Origin: Hydrogenothermus marinus | GTDB taxonomy: Bacteria; Aquificota; Aquificia; Aquificales; Hydrogenothermaceae | Direction of reading: 5' to 3' | Assembly (NCBI RefSeq): GCF_003688665.1 | Contig: NZ_REFO01000014.1 | Coordinates: 1 to 64,000 of the forward strand | DNA length: 64,000 bases | Notes under the pieces: model-generated | Seen by the model: only the letters and a program-made list of their open reading frames with translations | Told to the model about the DNA's origin: nothing | The model's database searches: none | Part shown: one piece after another, positions 16,731 to 25,295 of the stretch | Position numbering within the stretch: the stretch's first letter is position 1 | Layout: each line of letters starts with the position of its first letter | Program-made: the position numbers and the translations under genes

Positions 16731-17861
16731 ATGTTTTATATATCAAAAATTACACCACTATTTTTTATTCTTGCATTTATTAATCTGTTTTTATCTTTGT
16801 ATCTAAAGGCTAAAACAGGAAATTTTATCTATTATGGCCAAATAGCAGTATTTGGATTTATTCTAAACACTATAATTGGAGCATTTTATCAAGTAATTCC
16901 AAACTCTCAACAACAAAGATTATCATTAGAATGGATAGAAAAGATTGTATTTATAATTGGAGTTCTTTATTCAGTTTATATTGCTCTTGGAAATTTTAAT
17001 ATTGCTTATTTCTTTATAGCTTCTCAGGTTTTAATATTTTCTTTTCATATATTATCAGTAGTAAAAAATCTAAAGCCTTTAACTGTTAAATATTTAACTG
17101 CTTCTATAGTTTTTATGATTTTGTCTTCTATATTCTTATTTTTATCTTTAAAAACAGACAACCTTTCAATTCAGGTAGCTTTGCATACTTTTACTGTTGG
17201 AGCAATGATTAATGCAATACTTGGTGTTCAAACTGCTTGGATACCTATGATTTATATGCAAACCTTAGGGAAGACAAAAACAGGACAGATTGTAATAAAT
17301 TCTCTTTTTTATATTCATCAGATTGTAGTAGTTGGAATAATTTTAAGCTTTTTTATTAGAGATTATAAATTTATTGCAAGTTTTGCTTTATTTGAGTTAA
17401 TAGTTATACTGCTATTTTTAAAATTTGTATTTTATGACAGCATAAAACCTCAGATTAAACTTCATGGAATACCTTATGTTATTAAATTCTTTATTACAGG
17501 GCATATATTTTTAGTTATAGGTCTTATTTTAGCTCATATAGTTGGAGTTTCTGGAAGATTTATACTTATTCCATACCATATATATTTTATGGTTTATGGA
17601 TTTGGATTGTTTACAATTATAGGAGGAATGCTTCATTTAACACCAAGAATCATTTTTAGTATGAAACAGAATAAAAAAGGTATTCCTCTTTCAAGGAAAA
17701 AGTTTGAAAATTTATACAAAATTATATTAATTTCATATGTAGCTTTTATAATACTTGATATTGCAGGATATTTAGTTTTTGGTGTTATAGTATTTAGTTT
17801 AGTTTTATTATTTGCATTTTTAAGTTCTTTAATTGATTTTCTAAAACTTTATAAAACCTAA
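16731..17861 (+). CDS. Polytopic membrane protein, distantly NnrS/heme-copper-oxidase subunit I-like
   Basis: 376 residues with about 11-12 hydrophobic helices. Conserved-looking features are GAFYQVIPNSQQQRL near residue 50, a His in ALHTFTVGAM, a His in IHQIVVV, and LHLTPRIIF; such spaced histidines occur in NnrS and in oxidase subunit I relatives that bind heme. I do not recognise a named family with confidence. Last gene of the run that starts with murC; its end overlaps the convergent xth gene by four bases. Confidence 0.5.
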   Translation: MFYISKITPLFFILAFINLFLSLYLKAKTGNFIYYGQIAVFGFILNTIIGAFYQVIPNSQQQRLSLEWIEKIVFIIGVLYSVYIALGNFNIAYFFIASQVLIFSFHILSVVKNLKPLTVKYLTASIVFMILSSIFLFLSLKTDNLSIQVALHTFTVGAMINAILGVQTAWIPMIYMQTLGKTKTGQIVINSLFYIHQIVVVGIILSFFIRDYKFIASFALFELIVILLFLKFVFYDSIKPQIKLHGIPYVIKFFITGHIFLVIGLILAHIVGVSGRFILIPYHIYFMVYGFGLFTIIGGMLHLTPRIIFSMKQNKKGIPLSRKKFENLYKIILISYVAFIILDIAGYLVFGVIVFSLVLLFAFLSSLIDFLKLYKT

Positions 17862-18640
17862 ATGTCAAATTCAGCAATTATAGGAGCATGATCTGAAGGA
17901 GTTGGTTTTCTTCTTCTTCTTGGCCATAAATCAACTTCAACATCCTTTAATTTTTCTATTAAAGGCTTAGTGCAAAATATATAATCAATTCTCATTCCTT
18001 CATTTTTCCATATGGCACCACCTATATAGTCCCACCACGTAAACTGTTGTTTTTCTGGATATAAATATCTAAAAGTATCAATAAATCCCCAGTTTATTAG
18101 TTTTTTTAAAGCCTCTCTTTCTTCAGGCATAGTTCCTATACTATCTTTTAATAATTCTGGATCATAAACATCTATATCTTCTAAAGCCACATTAAAGTCT
18201 CCAACCATTATAATTGGTAAATCTGGAGAAAAATTTTCCTTTAGCCAATTTAAAAATTTTTCATACCATTCAAGCTTATAATAATATTTCTCTCCACCCC
18301 TTAAATCTCCATGAGGAGCATAAACATTTATTATATAAATACCTTTTATTTTTGAGATTAATAATCTTTTTTGATTATCAAAAAAACTGCCAAAATCTTT
18401 TATTGTTTCCTCAATAGGCAGTTTAGAACAGATAGAAACACCATTATATCTTTTTTGAGCATTCGCTACACATTCATAGCCTTTTTCTTTAAAATCATTG
18501 AAAGGAAATATATCTTCTTCAACTTTTAACTCTTGAAGACATAAAATATCTATATCATATTTTCTTTTTTCTTCAAGCCATTTAAATAAAAGTTCTTTTC
18601 TTGCTCTGATTGAGTTTACATTCCAGCTACAGATTTTCAT
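17858..18640 (-). CDS. xth: Exodeoxyribonuclease III
   Basis: 260 residues of the ExoIII/AP-endonuclease family: KICSWNVNSIRAR at the N-terminus, metal-binding Glu in LCLQELK, GDFNVA, and the terminal PSDHAPIIAEF. It cuts DNA at abasic sites and degrades 3' ends in base excision repair. It stands alone, convergent with the membrane-protein gene. Length and motifs are normal. Confidence 0.93.
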   Translation of the reverse strand: MKICSWNVNSIRARKELLFKWLEEKRKYDIDILCLQELKVEEDIFPFNDFKEKGYECVANAQKRYNGVSICSKLPIEETIKDFGSFFDNQKRLLISKIKGIYIINVYAPHGDLRGGEKYYYKLEWYEKFLNWLKENFSPDLPIIMVGDFNVALEDIDVYDPELLKDSIGTMPEEREALKKLINWGFIDTFRYLYPEKQQFTWWDYIGGAIWKNEGMRIDYIFCTKPLIEKLKDVEVDLWPRRRRKPTPSDHAPIIAEFDI

Positions 18641-18723
18641 AACTTTTTCCTTTCTTAGTTTTTAAAATTATTATATATTAGGTTGTATGTTTTAATTTTT
18701 TGTTAGTTTAACAATAATTTTTA

Positions 18724-18731
18724 TGTATAAT
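18724..18731 (+). promoter_or_regulatory. -10 promoter element of the Sco-exbB-exbD-tonB-rnhA run
   Basis: TGTATAAT about 22 bases before the ATG at 18754, with AAGGAGG between. The wider sequence TTTTTATGTATAAT is the same as that duplicated before the Fe-S gene at 25296. Confidence 0.4.
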
Positions 18732-18753
18732 TGATTCAAAAAGGAGGATAGAT

Positions 18754-19353
18754 ATGAAAAAAGCTATTTTATTTTTAACTATTTTCATTTTTTCATTTTC
18801 TTTTGCACTTGAAGGCTCTGTAAAAGGATTTCCTAAAAAAGCACCTGAAATTAAAAATCTTATTACAGATGAAGGAAAACCATTTAGTTTGAAAAATTAC
18901 AAAGGAAAAGTTTTAATACTGACTTATGGTTATACCCATTGTCCTCATGTTTGCCCTACTATTCTTGCTTATTTAAAGCAAGTAGAAACAGAGCTTAACA
19001 AAAAGGGCTTAAAAGGAAAATACAAAATAATATTTATATCGGTTGATCCAAAAGGAGATACCTTAGAAAGGGTTAGAAAATATAAAAAAGAACATGGTTT
19101 TGATGATTTTGTTTTTGTAATAGGAAAAAAAGAGGATTTAGAGAAAGTTTGGAAAGATTATAAAATATATGTAAAAGATAAAGGAATAATGACTATGAAA
19201 CATGGAAATATGATAATGAAACATAGAATGATAGATCATACTGCAAAAGTTACAATAATTGATAAAGATGGAAATATTGTTGAAGAGTTTCTTGGAATGT
19301 ATCTACCTGTAGATAGTATTGTTAAAGATGTAGAAAAACTTATTAAGGAGTAA
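18754..19353 (+). CDS. Sco1/SenC/PrrC-family copper chaperone
   Basis: 199 residues with a signal peptide (1-18). Thioredoxin-like fold with the copper-binding Cys63-x3-Cys67 (THCPHVCP) and a downstream His in the Met/His-rich stretch around residues 148-160 (MTMKHGNMIMKHRMIDH). Sco proteins insert copper into the CuA or CuB site of cytochrome c oxidase or act as periplasmic thiol reductases. The extra Met/His stretch would favour copper binding. It starts a plus-strand run: Sco (gap 2) exbB (gap 1) exbD (overlap 4) tonB (overlap 4) rnhA. Confidence 0.9.
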   Translation: MKKAILFLTIFIFSFSFALEGSVKGFPKKAPEIKNLITDEGKPFSLKNYKGKVLILTYGYTHCPHVCPTILAYLKQVETELNKKGLKGKYKIIFISVDPKGDTLERVRKYKKEHGFDDFVFVIGKKEDLEKVWKDYKIYVKDKGIMTMKHGNMIMKHRMIDHTAKVTIIDKDGNIVEEFLGMYLPVDSIVKDVEKLIKE

Positions 19354-19355
19354 TA

Positions 19356-19820
19356 ATGGATATTACCCAGCTACTTTTAAATCTTGCCTTAGTTGGTGAA
19401 AAACCTGTTTTATATCTACTTATTTTAATGAGTATACTCTCAGTAGCAGTAATAATAGAAAGATTTATATCTATTAAAAAAATAGAAAAAAATTTATTAT
19501 CTTATGAGCCTTTAAAACTGAAGCTATCATTAGAAAAAAGACTTGGAATTTTAGCAACTTTTGGGAATAATGCACCATTTATAGGATTATTTGGAACAGT
19601 ACTTGGTATAATGCAAGCATTCCACGACTTAGGACAATCATCAGAATTTGGTGTAAAAGTAGTGATGGAGGGAATTTCTGAAGCTCTTGTAGCTACAGCT
19701 ATGGGACTTTTTGTTGCTATTCCTTCTGTTATTGCATATAACTATTTTGTTAGGAAAATAAAAACTTTACTTTTAATATATGAAGAAAAGAAAAAACTTC
19801 CTTTACAATTAGAGGATTAA
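19356..19820 (+). CDS. exbB: ExbB/TolQ-family proton channel subunit
   Basis: 154 residues with three membrane segments (about 18-34, 65-85, 108-130); the last two contain the family pattern FIGLFGTVLGIMQAF and ALVATAMGLFVAIPSV. With ExbD it uses the proton gradient to energise TonB in the inner membrane. It is short, as in many TonB-type systems, and is followed directly by exbD and tonB, which favours ExbB over TolQ. Confidence 0.9.
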   Translation: MDITQLLLNLALVGEKPVLYLLILMSILSVAVIIERFISIKKIEKNLLSYEPLKLKLSLEKRLGILATFGNNAPFIGLFGTVLGIMQAFHDLGQSSEFGVKVVMEGISEALVATAMGLFVAIPSVIAYNYFVRKIKTLLLIYEEKKKLPLQLED

Positions 19821-19821
19821 A

Positions 19822-20220
19822 ATGAAACTTATAGATAATGATGATAAAGAAATATCAGAAATAAATATGACCCCTTTTGTTGATATTATACTTGTTGTAT
19901 TAATTATATTTATGGCTACAGCCACTTTTATGGTAGAAGGTAAAATACCTTTAAACCTTCCAAACTCAAAAACTGCACAAAAAAAAGAGATAAAAGAGAA
20001 AAAAATCCAGATAACAATAAAAAAAGATGGCTCTTTATTTTTAAATGGAAAACCTATAACAAAAGCACAGCTTAAAGAAGAATTAAAAAATAAAGATAAA
20101 GATATTACAGTTGTTTTAAGATCAGATAAAGATACCAAGTTTCAAAATGTTGTTTCAGTTATAGATATTTGTAAACAATCCGGACTTGAAAAGTATATGA
20201 TAGAAACCAAAAAAGAATGA
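19822..20220 (+). CDS. exbD: ExbD/TolR-family proton channel subunit
   Basis: 132 residues: a short cytoplasmic tail, one membrane helix with the proton-carrying Asp (NMTPFVDIILVVLIIF) and a periplasmic domain ending near the C-terminus. Pairs with ExbB upstream. One base separates it from exbB, and it overlaps tonB by four bases (ATGA). Confidence 0.92.
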   Translation: MKLIDNDDKEISEINMTPFVDIILVVLIIFMATATFMVEGKIPLNLPNSKTAQKKEIKEKKIQITIKKDGSLFLNGKPITKAQLKEELKNKDKDITVVLRSDKDTKFQNVVSVIDICKQSGLEKYMIETKKE

Positions 20221-21317
20221 AAATAAATAAAATATTTTTATTAGCCTTAATTATATCTTTGCTTATACATATATCTATATTTTATTCATTACATTTTTTT
20301 AAACAAAAAAAGGAAAAGCAAGAAGAAAAACCAATATTTATTACTTTAAATTATGAAAAACAAAAAGAAAAATCAAAAAAAGGTATTCCAAAAAGAAAAA
20401 TTCCTAAGAAAACAAAACTAAAAACTGCAAAAAAAAGTAGTATTCCAAAGCATAGCTTTAATAAAAACAGCAATAAAAAAAATATATCTAAAAAGAAGAT
20501 AAAAAAACATAAAAAGACAAAAAAAATTGTAAAGAAAAAAACTATTTTACAGAATAAAAAAATAAAAAAACAGAAAACTAAGACTAAAAATAAAGAAAAA
20601 AGCAAAATCAATAAAAAAATAGAGAAAACAAAACCTAAAAAAATAAAAACTCAAGAAAAAGCAACAAAAAAAGTAGCTATAAGCAAAGAGAAGCCAAAAG
20701 AAGAAAAAAAAGTTGAAAATAAAAAGCCAAAGCAAAAGGATGAGGAAAAATTAGTTAATAAAGAGAAAAATCAAGTAAAACAGCCAAACTTACCTTTTCC
20801 AAAAACAGAAAATAAAAATTTAAAAATAGCAGAAAAACAAAAAACAAAAAAAGAAGAAAAAAAACTACCAAAGGTACCTATACCACCTGCAGAAAATAAT
20901 AAAGCGAAAGAAGAAAAACCACCAAAGCAGTTAAATATTTCCCATTTAAAAGGAAAAAATCAGATATTTCAGATAGGAGAAGAAAAACCTAAAAAAGAAG
21001 GTACAACAAAGAAAGATGAAGATATTATGAAGTACCTATACTATGTAAGAGATAGACTTCAAGAAAATCTTGCATATCCTTTAACAGCTAAAAGATTAGA
21101 AATAGAAGGAACAGTAATAGTTAGATTTATAATAAAAAAAGATGGAACAGTTGATACAAAAGAAATTAAGATTGTAAAAAGTAGTGGTTCTAATGTTTTG
21201 GATAAACAGGCTATAATAACTGTAGAAAACTCAATACCTTTTAAACCACCACCAAATAACAAAAGTATTGTTGTGGAGATACCAGTAATATTTGAGATTA
21301 TAAGGAGTGAGTTTTGA
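20217..21317 (+). CDS. tonB: TonB protein with very long Lys-rich spacer
   Basis: 366 residues. One N-terminal membrane helix (about 5-28), then about 230 residues that are extremely rich in Lys with Glu, Pro and Ile (30-260), then a C-terminal TonB domain (about 270-366) containing YPLTAKRLEIEGTVIVRF and the SGSNVLDKQAI block. It couples the ExbB/ExbD motor to outer-membrane receptors for metals or other ligands. The spacer replaces the usual Pro-rich region and is strongly basic; A-runs in the DNA are long here. No TonB-dependent receptor gene is in the window. Confidence 0.9.
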   Translation: MKINKIFLLALIISLLIHISIFYSLHFFKQKKEKQEEKPIFITLNYEKQKEKSKKGIPKRKIPKKTKLKTAKKSSIPKHSFNKNSNKKNISKKKIKKHKKTKKIVKKKTILQNKKIKKQKTKTKNKEKSKINKKIEKTKPKKIKTQEKATKKVAISKEKPKEEKKVENKKPKQKDEEKLVNKEKNQVKQPNLPFPKTENKNLKIAEKQKTKKEEKKLPKVPIPPAENNKAKEEKPPKQLNISHLKGKNQIFQIGEEKPKKEGTTKKDEDIMKYLYYVRDRLQENLAYPLTAKRLEIEGTVIVRFIIKKDGTVDTKEIKIVKSSGSNVLDKQAIITVENSIPFKPPPNNKSIVVEIPVIFEIIRSEF

Positions 21318-21748
21318 AAAAAGTAGAAATATTTACAGATGGTTCTTCTCTTGGAAATCCAGGACCCGGTGGATGGTGTGCTATTTTAAGATATAACAAA
21401 CATCAAAAAATAATAAAAGGTGGTAAGAAAAAAACTACAAATAATGAAATGGAACTTTTAGCAGTTGTTAAAGCATTAAAACAGCTAAAAAAGCCTTGTG
21501 AAGTAGATCTATACACAGATTCAAAGTATGTAGTAAAGGCGATAAAAGAATGGATACATAATTGGGCAAAAAATAACTGGAAAAACTCAGCTAAAAAAGA
21601 GGTATCCCATAAAAAATTGTGGCAAGAAATTTATAACTTAATGAAAATTCATAAAATAAATCCTATATGGGTAAAAGGGCATAGTGGCCATAAAGAAAAT
21701 GAACTTTGTGATAAAATAGCAAAACAAGAAGCCTCAAAATATATCTAA
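21314..21748 (+). CDS. rnhA: Ribonuclease HI
   Basis: 144 residues. Catalytic residues are visible: Asp9 (FTDGSSLGNPGPGGW), Glu in NNEMELLAV, Asp in LYTDSKYV and the late Asp in HKENELCDKIA. It removes the RNA strand of RNA-DNA hybrids. TTG start overlapping the tonB stop by four bases. Last in the plus-strand run; no clear terminator follows before the convergent dnaJ. Confidence 0.94.
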   Translation: MKKVEIFTDGSSLGNPGPGGWCAILRYNKHQKIIKGGKKKTTNNEMELLAVVKALKQLKKPCEVDLYTDSKYVVKAIKEWIHNWAKNNWKNSAKKEVSHKKLWQEIYNLMKIHKINPIWVKGHSGHKENELCDKIAKQEASKYI

Positions 21749-21762
21749 ATCTTAAATAGAAA

Positions 21763-22650
21763 TTAGATGTATTTTAAAGTTAAATATATATTACCTTTAT
21801 TCTCAAAACCTTCATTCTTTATTTTTAAAATATCACCTGAATTAAGTCCTGGAGGGATTTTTACCTTTAATATCTCTCCTTTTAAATTTTTTATTTTTAC
21901 AAAATTTTCTTTAAATCTTTTTTCCTTTGGCAAAAATATATCTGCATATAAATCAAGTCCTTTTTTCTTGAAAAATGGATGTTTTTTTAATTTTATATTT
22001 AAAACTAAATTTCCATTTTTACCACCATTTATACCTTCATCTCCTAAATCTTCAACAATAATAGATAATCTATCTGATGAAAATGGTTTTATATGGAACT
22101 TTTTTTCTTTTATTTCTTTTTTTATACCACTACCACCGCAAGAAATACAGGGATTTAAAATAATAAATTTTCTTCCTTTACATTTAGGACATATAATATT
22201 AAGTAGTGGTGTTTTTAATTTTCCTTTTCCTTTACATAAAGAGCATTCTTTTAATATGGAATTTTCAGTAATACCTTTTCCTTCACATTCTTTGCATATT
22301 TCCTTTCTTTCATAGGTTATAAGTTTTGTAGTTCCGTTAAATGCTTCTTCATATGTAAGCTCAATGTCTACGTAAATATTTCTGCCATTTACTTTCCTAT
22401 CAAAAGAAAATATATTTTCTATCGTTTGTTCAATTTTATCTTTAATAGTTTTATTTTTTAAAGTTAAATCATACTGTTTTCTTTTTTCATCATTTATTAA
22501 AGTTTCATAAGCTTTTGTGATTAATTTAAATTTTTCAGAGCCTTCAGGGTTTATATCTGGATGATATTTTTTTGCTTTTTCCCTGAAGGCTTTTTTTATT
22601 TGATCTTTTGTAGCATTTTTAGGAATCCCAAGAATTTTATAAAAATCCAT
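21763..22650 (-). CDS. dnaJ: DnaJ-type cochaperone, short form without Gly/Phe linker
   Basis: 295 residues against about 370 for DnaJ. J domain at 1-65 with HPD (KKYHPDINPEGS), then directly a client-binding domain with four zinc motifs (CKECEGKG, CSLCKGKG, CPKCKGRK, CISCGGSG) between about 117 and 175 and the C-terminal barrel. The Gly/Phe-rich linker is missing, so the protein lies between DnaJ and CbpA types. It stimulates DnaK. Its ATG overlaps the grpE stop by one base, so translation is coupled; dnaK itself is not in the window. Confidence 0.9.
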   Translation of the reverse strand: MDFYKILGIPKNATKDQIKKAFREKAKKYHPDINPEGSEKFKLITKAYETLINDEKRKQYDLTLKNKTIKDKIEQTIENIFSFDRKVNGRNIYVDIELTYEEAFNGTTKLITYERKEICKECEGKGITENSILKECSLCKGKGKLKTPLLNIICPKCKGRKFIILNPCISCGGSGIKKEIKEKKFHIKPFSSDRLSIIVEDLGDEGINGGKNGNLVLNIKLKKHPFFKKKGLDLYADIFLPKEKRFKENFVKIKNLKGEILKVKIPPGLNSGDILKIKNEGFENKGNIYLTLKYI

Positions 22651-23282
22651 TATTTATTTTTTTCTTGTTCCTCTTTTTCCTCTGGTGGTATTGCTACAAC
22701 TACTTTTGCAGGTCTAATTACTTTTTCTTTATATTTATATCCTTTTTGTAATACTTTTACAATCTCATTTGGTTTGTGCTCTGTAGATATATATGTATCA
22801 ATAGCTTCATGATGTGAAGGATTAAATTCTCCTTCTGCAATTACTTCATTTATCCCAATATTTTCTAAAAATTTAACAAGTTGATAATGAATCATTTGAA
22901 CGCCTTTAGCTAAAGAAGAAATATCATCAGATAGTTTTGCACTTTCAATTGCTTTCTCAAAATTATCTACTATGTTTAAAAGTTCTTTTGCCAGTTTTTC
23001 TATTGTTTCCTCTTTGATTTGTTCTTTTTCTTTTAAAGTTCTTAATTTATAGCTTTCAAAGTCTTGAGATAAAGTTTGATATAAAATACTTAGTTTTTTT
23101 GCTTGTTCTTCAGTTTTTTGTAATTTTTCTTTTAGTTGATTTATTTCCTGTTTTAACTGCTCTATATTTTCTTCTGTTTCCATTTTTTCTTCTTTATTTT
23201 CCTCTTGTTTTAACTCTTCTTGCTCTTTATTTACTTCTTTTTCTTCAATAGAAATTTCTATATCTTGATTTTTATCTGCCAT
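22650..23282 (-). CDS. grpE: GrpE nucleotide exchange factor
   Basis: 210 residues. A long acidic, Glu-rich N-terminus and coiled coil (about 1-105) precede the C-terminal beta domain with FNPSHHEAIDT and VLQKGYKYKEKVIRPAKVVV. It exchanges ADP on DnaK and acts as a heat sensor. Start ATG behind AGGAGG. First gene of grpE-dnaJ; no HrcA gene or CIRCE element is visible upstream. Confidence 0.95.
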   Translation of the reverse strand: MADKNQDIEISIEEKEVNKEQEELKQEENKEEKMETEENIEQLKQEINQLKEKLQKTEEQAKKLSILYQTLSQDFESYKLRTLKEKEQIKEETIEKLAKELLNIVDNFEKAIESAKLSDDISSLAKGVQMIHYQLVKFLENIGINEVIAEGEFNPSHHEAIDTYISTEHKPNEIVKVLQKGYKYKEKVIRPAKVVVAIPPEEKEEQEKNK

Positions 23283-23332
23283 TTATCTCCTCCTGCTTTT
23301 TTTACTATAATATAGGAAATTTCTACTTTAAA

Positions 23333-23857
23333 TCAAAGGAATATATCTTCACCAAAGATAGTTAAATCAATGAATTCGTCAGCTGTTTCTATTAGTTCTT
23401 TGGCAGTTGTTTGTTTGAAAGCGGCGACTTCTACTTTTACACCTTTTGTATGTAAATATTTAACAAGCTCAACAAAATCACCATCTCCACTTGTTAATAC
23501 TGCTACATCTATTTTGTCTGCCATAGATATTGCATCCATTGCTATTCCCATATCCCAATCAGCTTTTATACTTGTCCATAAATTCCCTTGTTCGTCTAAT
23601 CTTTTGAATATTTTTGGTTCTTTTGCTTTTACTTGATAACCAATATGCCTTAAAGTGTTTATAAAACCTTTTTGATCTACACCTTGAAGTTTTACAAGAT
23701 AGGCTATAGCTCTTACAAGAACTCTATCATTTAACACTTTATACAAAACACTTTCAAAATTAACTTTTCTATTAAATACATCTCTTGCTGAGTAATATAA
23801 GTTTTGAACATCTAAAAATACTGCTATTCTTTGATTTTTATATAAACCTTTTCCCAA
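23333..23857 (-). CDS. NYN-domain (LabA/DUF88 family) putative ribonuclease
   Basis: 174 residues of the NYN/PIN-like fold. Acidic metal-site residues are visible in FLDVQNLYYSA (Asp16), KADWDMGIAMDA (about 98-106) and TSGDGDFVELV (about 122-127). Family members are thought to be RNA endonucleases, and LabA affects the cyanobacterial clock, but the substrate here is unknown. It lies between the DsrE-like gene and grpE, all on the minus strand. Confidence 0.85.
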   Translation of the reverse strand: MGKGLYKNQRIAVFLDVQNLYYSARDVFNRKVNFESVLYKVLNDRVLVRAIAYLVKLQGVDQKGFINTLRHIGYQVKAKEPKIFKRLDEQGNLWTSIKADWDMGIAMDAISMADKIDVAVLTSGDGDFVELVKYLHTKGVKVEVAAFKQTTAKELIETADEFIDLTIFGEDIFL

Positions 23858-23866
23858 ATCTTCTCC

Positions 23867-24307
23867 TTATTCAAATGGAACCAATGCATATCCTTTATTT
23901 TGTAATATTATAATCTCTTGCCATGAATTTTTCACAATATTTACAAAATCTATAATATCTTTTTTCTTAAGTCCATATCTATTTAAAGCTATATTACAAG
24001 CTTTTATCTGAACATTATATAACTCTTTTAATATCTCAAGCTGATTTTGCAAATCTTCAATTTGGTGTCTTTTTCTAGGTGAGAATTTAGATAAATCTTT
24101 TCTTAAAAATAAAACACAACTTCCATGTATAGTTATCTCAAACTTATATTTTAGATTATCTTCTTTAAAATTTTTTATTGTTCTTTCAATTAAAAATAAC
24201 CTACCTAAAACAAATCTTGCATTATTAGATTCACAATCAAAAACTGCTTTATATTCCTGAGAAAAAGAAAAAGAGAAAAAAAGCAAAACTAAAAATAAGT
24301 ATTTCAT
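23867..24307 (-). CDS. Secreted DsrE/F-like protein
   Basis: 146 residues with a signal peptide (1-16). The rest follows the DsrE/DsrF sulfur-protein pattern: a Rossmann-like start, ITIHGSCVLFL in the middle, IKACNIALNRYGLKKKDI with the typical Cys about residue 108, and a QNKGYALVPFE end. DsrE-family proteins carry sulfur on that Cys; exported ones occur next to cytochromes in sulfur oxidisers. It overlaps the triheme cytochrome gene by four bases, so the two likely work together. Family assignment is by pattern only. Confidence 0.6.
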   Translation of the reverse strand: MKYLFLVLLFFSFSFSQEYKAVFDCESNNARFVLGRLFLIERTIKNFKEDNLKYKFEITIHGSCVLFLRKDLSKFSPRKRHQIEDLQNQLEILKELYNVQIKACNIALNRYGLKKKDIIDFVNIVKNSWQEIIILQNKGYALVPFE

Positions 24308-25122
24308 TTTTCTAATTTACTTTTTAACATTAAAGGTGTTTCATGAACATTATGACATTTATAACATACTCCACCAATAGAATTCATAGCTTGCATAAAG
24401 TTTTTCTTGTTTTTCTGTCTTACAGACTGAACTAAATTTCTTAAGGCTTTATTTGTTTTTTTACCAAAATAAACATTCTCAACAATCTTATTTGTATGAC
24501 ATTCAGAACAACTTTGAGTTAATGCTTTAAATCTTTTTGTAAAATCTACTGCTGATTTTAAAGCTCTTTTTGTTTTATCATCATCAAAAAAAACTTTTGT
24601 TAGTTTATAGCTTGTTGATAATTTTTTCATATAATCTTCAACACTATAATCCATTCCTGATACTGGATCTTCAATTGATATAAGATCAACTGAAGGATAA
24701 TGGTATTTTACTTTTACAGGTAACATATTCTTTTTATGACAGTTAGAACAGCTTTGCCCTACTAAATTTGCATACTTTCTTATATTTGCTATATTTTTGT
24801 TTTTTACTGCTTCAACAAGTTTTTCCATCTCATTTTTTCTAAGATACTTTTTCCATGAAGGAACCATTTTTTCTATTTTAAAATAGGATTCTTTTAATCT
24901 TCCAGCCCATTTTTCTGCATTTTTCCAATCTTTTTGCTGTACATTTGTAAGCATTCCTGTAAAAGAAGTAGATGCTTGATACATGTTATATAAAAATAAA
25001 GGAGCCTTTGCATTTGGCGGATAGTATTTATCTAACTCTTTAGGGGGTTTTTTTAATTTTACAGTGTTTCCAGCAAATGCTGTTAAAGATAAAGCCATTA
25101 TACCTACCAATATTCTTTTCAT
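24304..25122 (-). CDS. Periplasmic triheme c-type cytochrome
   Basis: 272 residues with a signal peptide (1-17, cleaved near AFAG) and three heme-attachment motifs: CSNCH at 125-129, CSECH at 205-209 and CYKCH at 253-257. The regions before the first two are helical and repeat-like, so it may be a duplicated cytochrome c'-like unit. It would carry electrons in the periplasm, perhaps from sulfur compounds given the DsrE-like partner. ATG start behind GGAGG. It is transcribed divergently from the Fe-S gene at 25296. Confidence 0.85.
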   Translation of the reverse strand: MKRILVGIMALSLTAFAGNTVKLKKPPKELDKYYPPNAKAPLFLYNMYQASTSFTGMLTNVQQKDWKNAEKWAGRLKESYFKIEKMVPSWKKYLRKNEMEKLVEAVKNKNIANIRKYANLVGQSCSNCHKKNMLPVKVKYHYPSVDLISIEDPVSGMDYSVEDYMKKLSTSYKLTKVFFDDDKTKRALKSAVDFTKRFKALTQSCSECHTNKIVENVYFGKKTNKALRNLVQSVRQKNKKNFMQAMNSIGGVCYKCHNVHETPLMLKSKLEK

Positions 25123-25194
25123 TATATTTCCCTCCTAAATTTCCTATATCTTCAATATAATTTTTATAATTAATATAGTCAATAATTTTTTATG

Positions 25195-25218
25195 TATAAT
25201 AGTTTTTTTATGTATAAT
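25195..25218 (+). promoter_or_regulatory. Tandemly duplicated -10 region before the Fe-S gene pair
   Basis: The unit TTTTTATGTATAATAG occurs twice in tandem (25186-25202 and 25203-25220), giving two TATAAT boxes 18 bases apart (25195-25200 and 25213-25218), about 80 bases before the start codon at 25296. Confidence 0.45.
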
Positions 25219-25295
25219 AGTTTTTGTTGCTATATTTTAATTTATATGGTTAAAATATTTAAAATTTATAAATAATCGTATAGAGGTGTGGAAAA

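Noticed and set aside
20351-20735. Phe-rich minus-strand ORFs opposite tonB
   Set aside because: They are the complement of the Lys-codon-rich tonB spacer (AAA gives TTT) and have no independent features.
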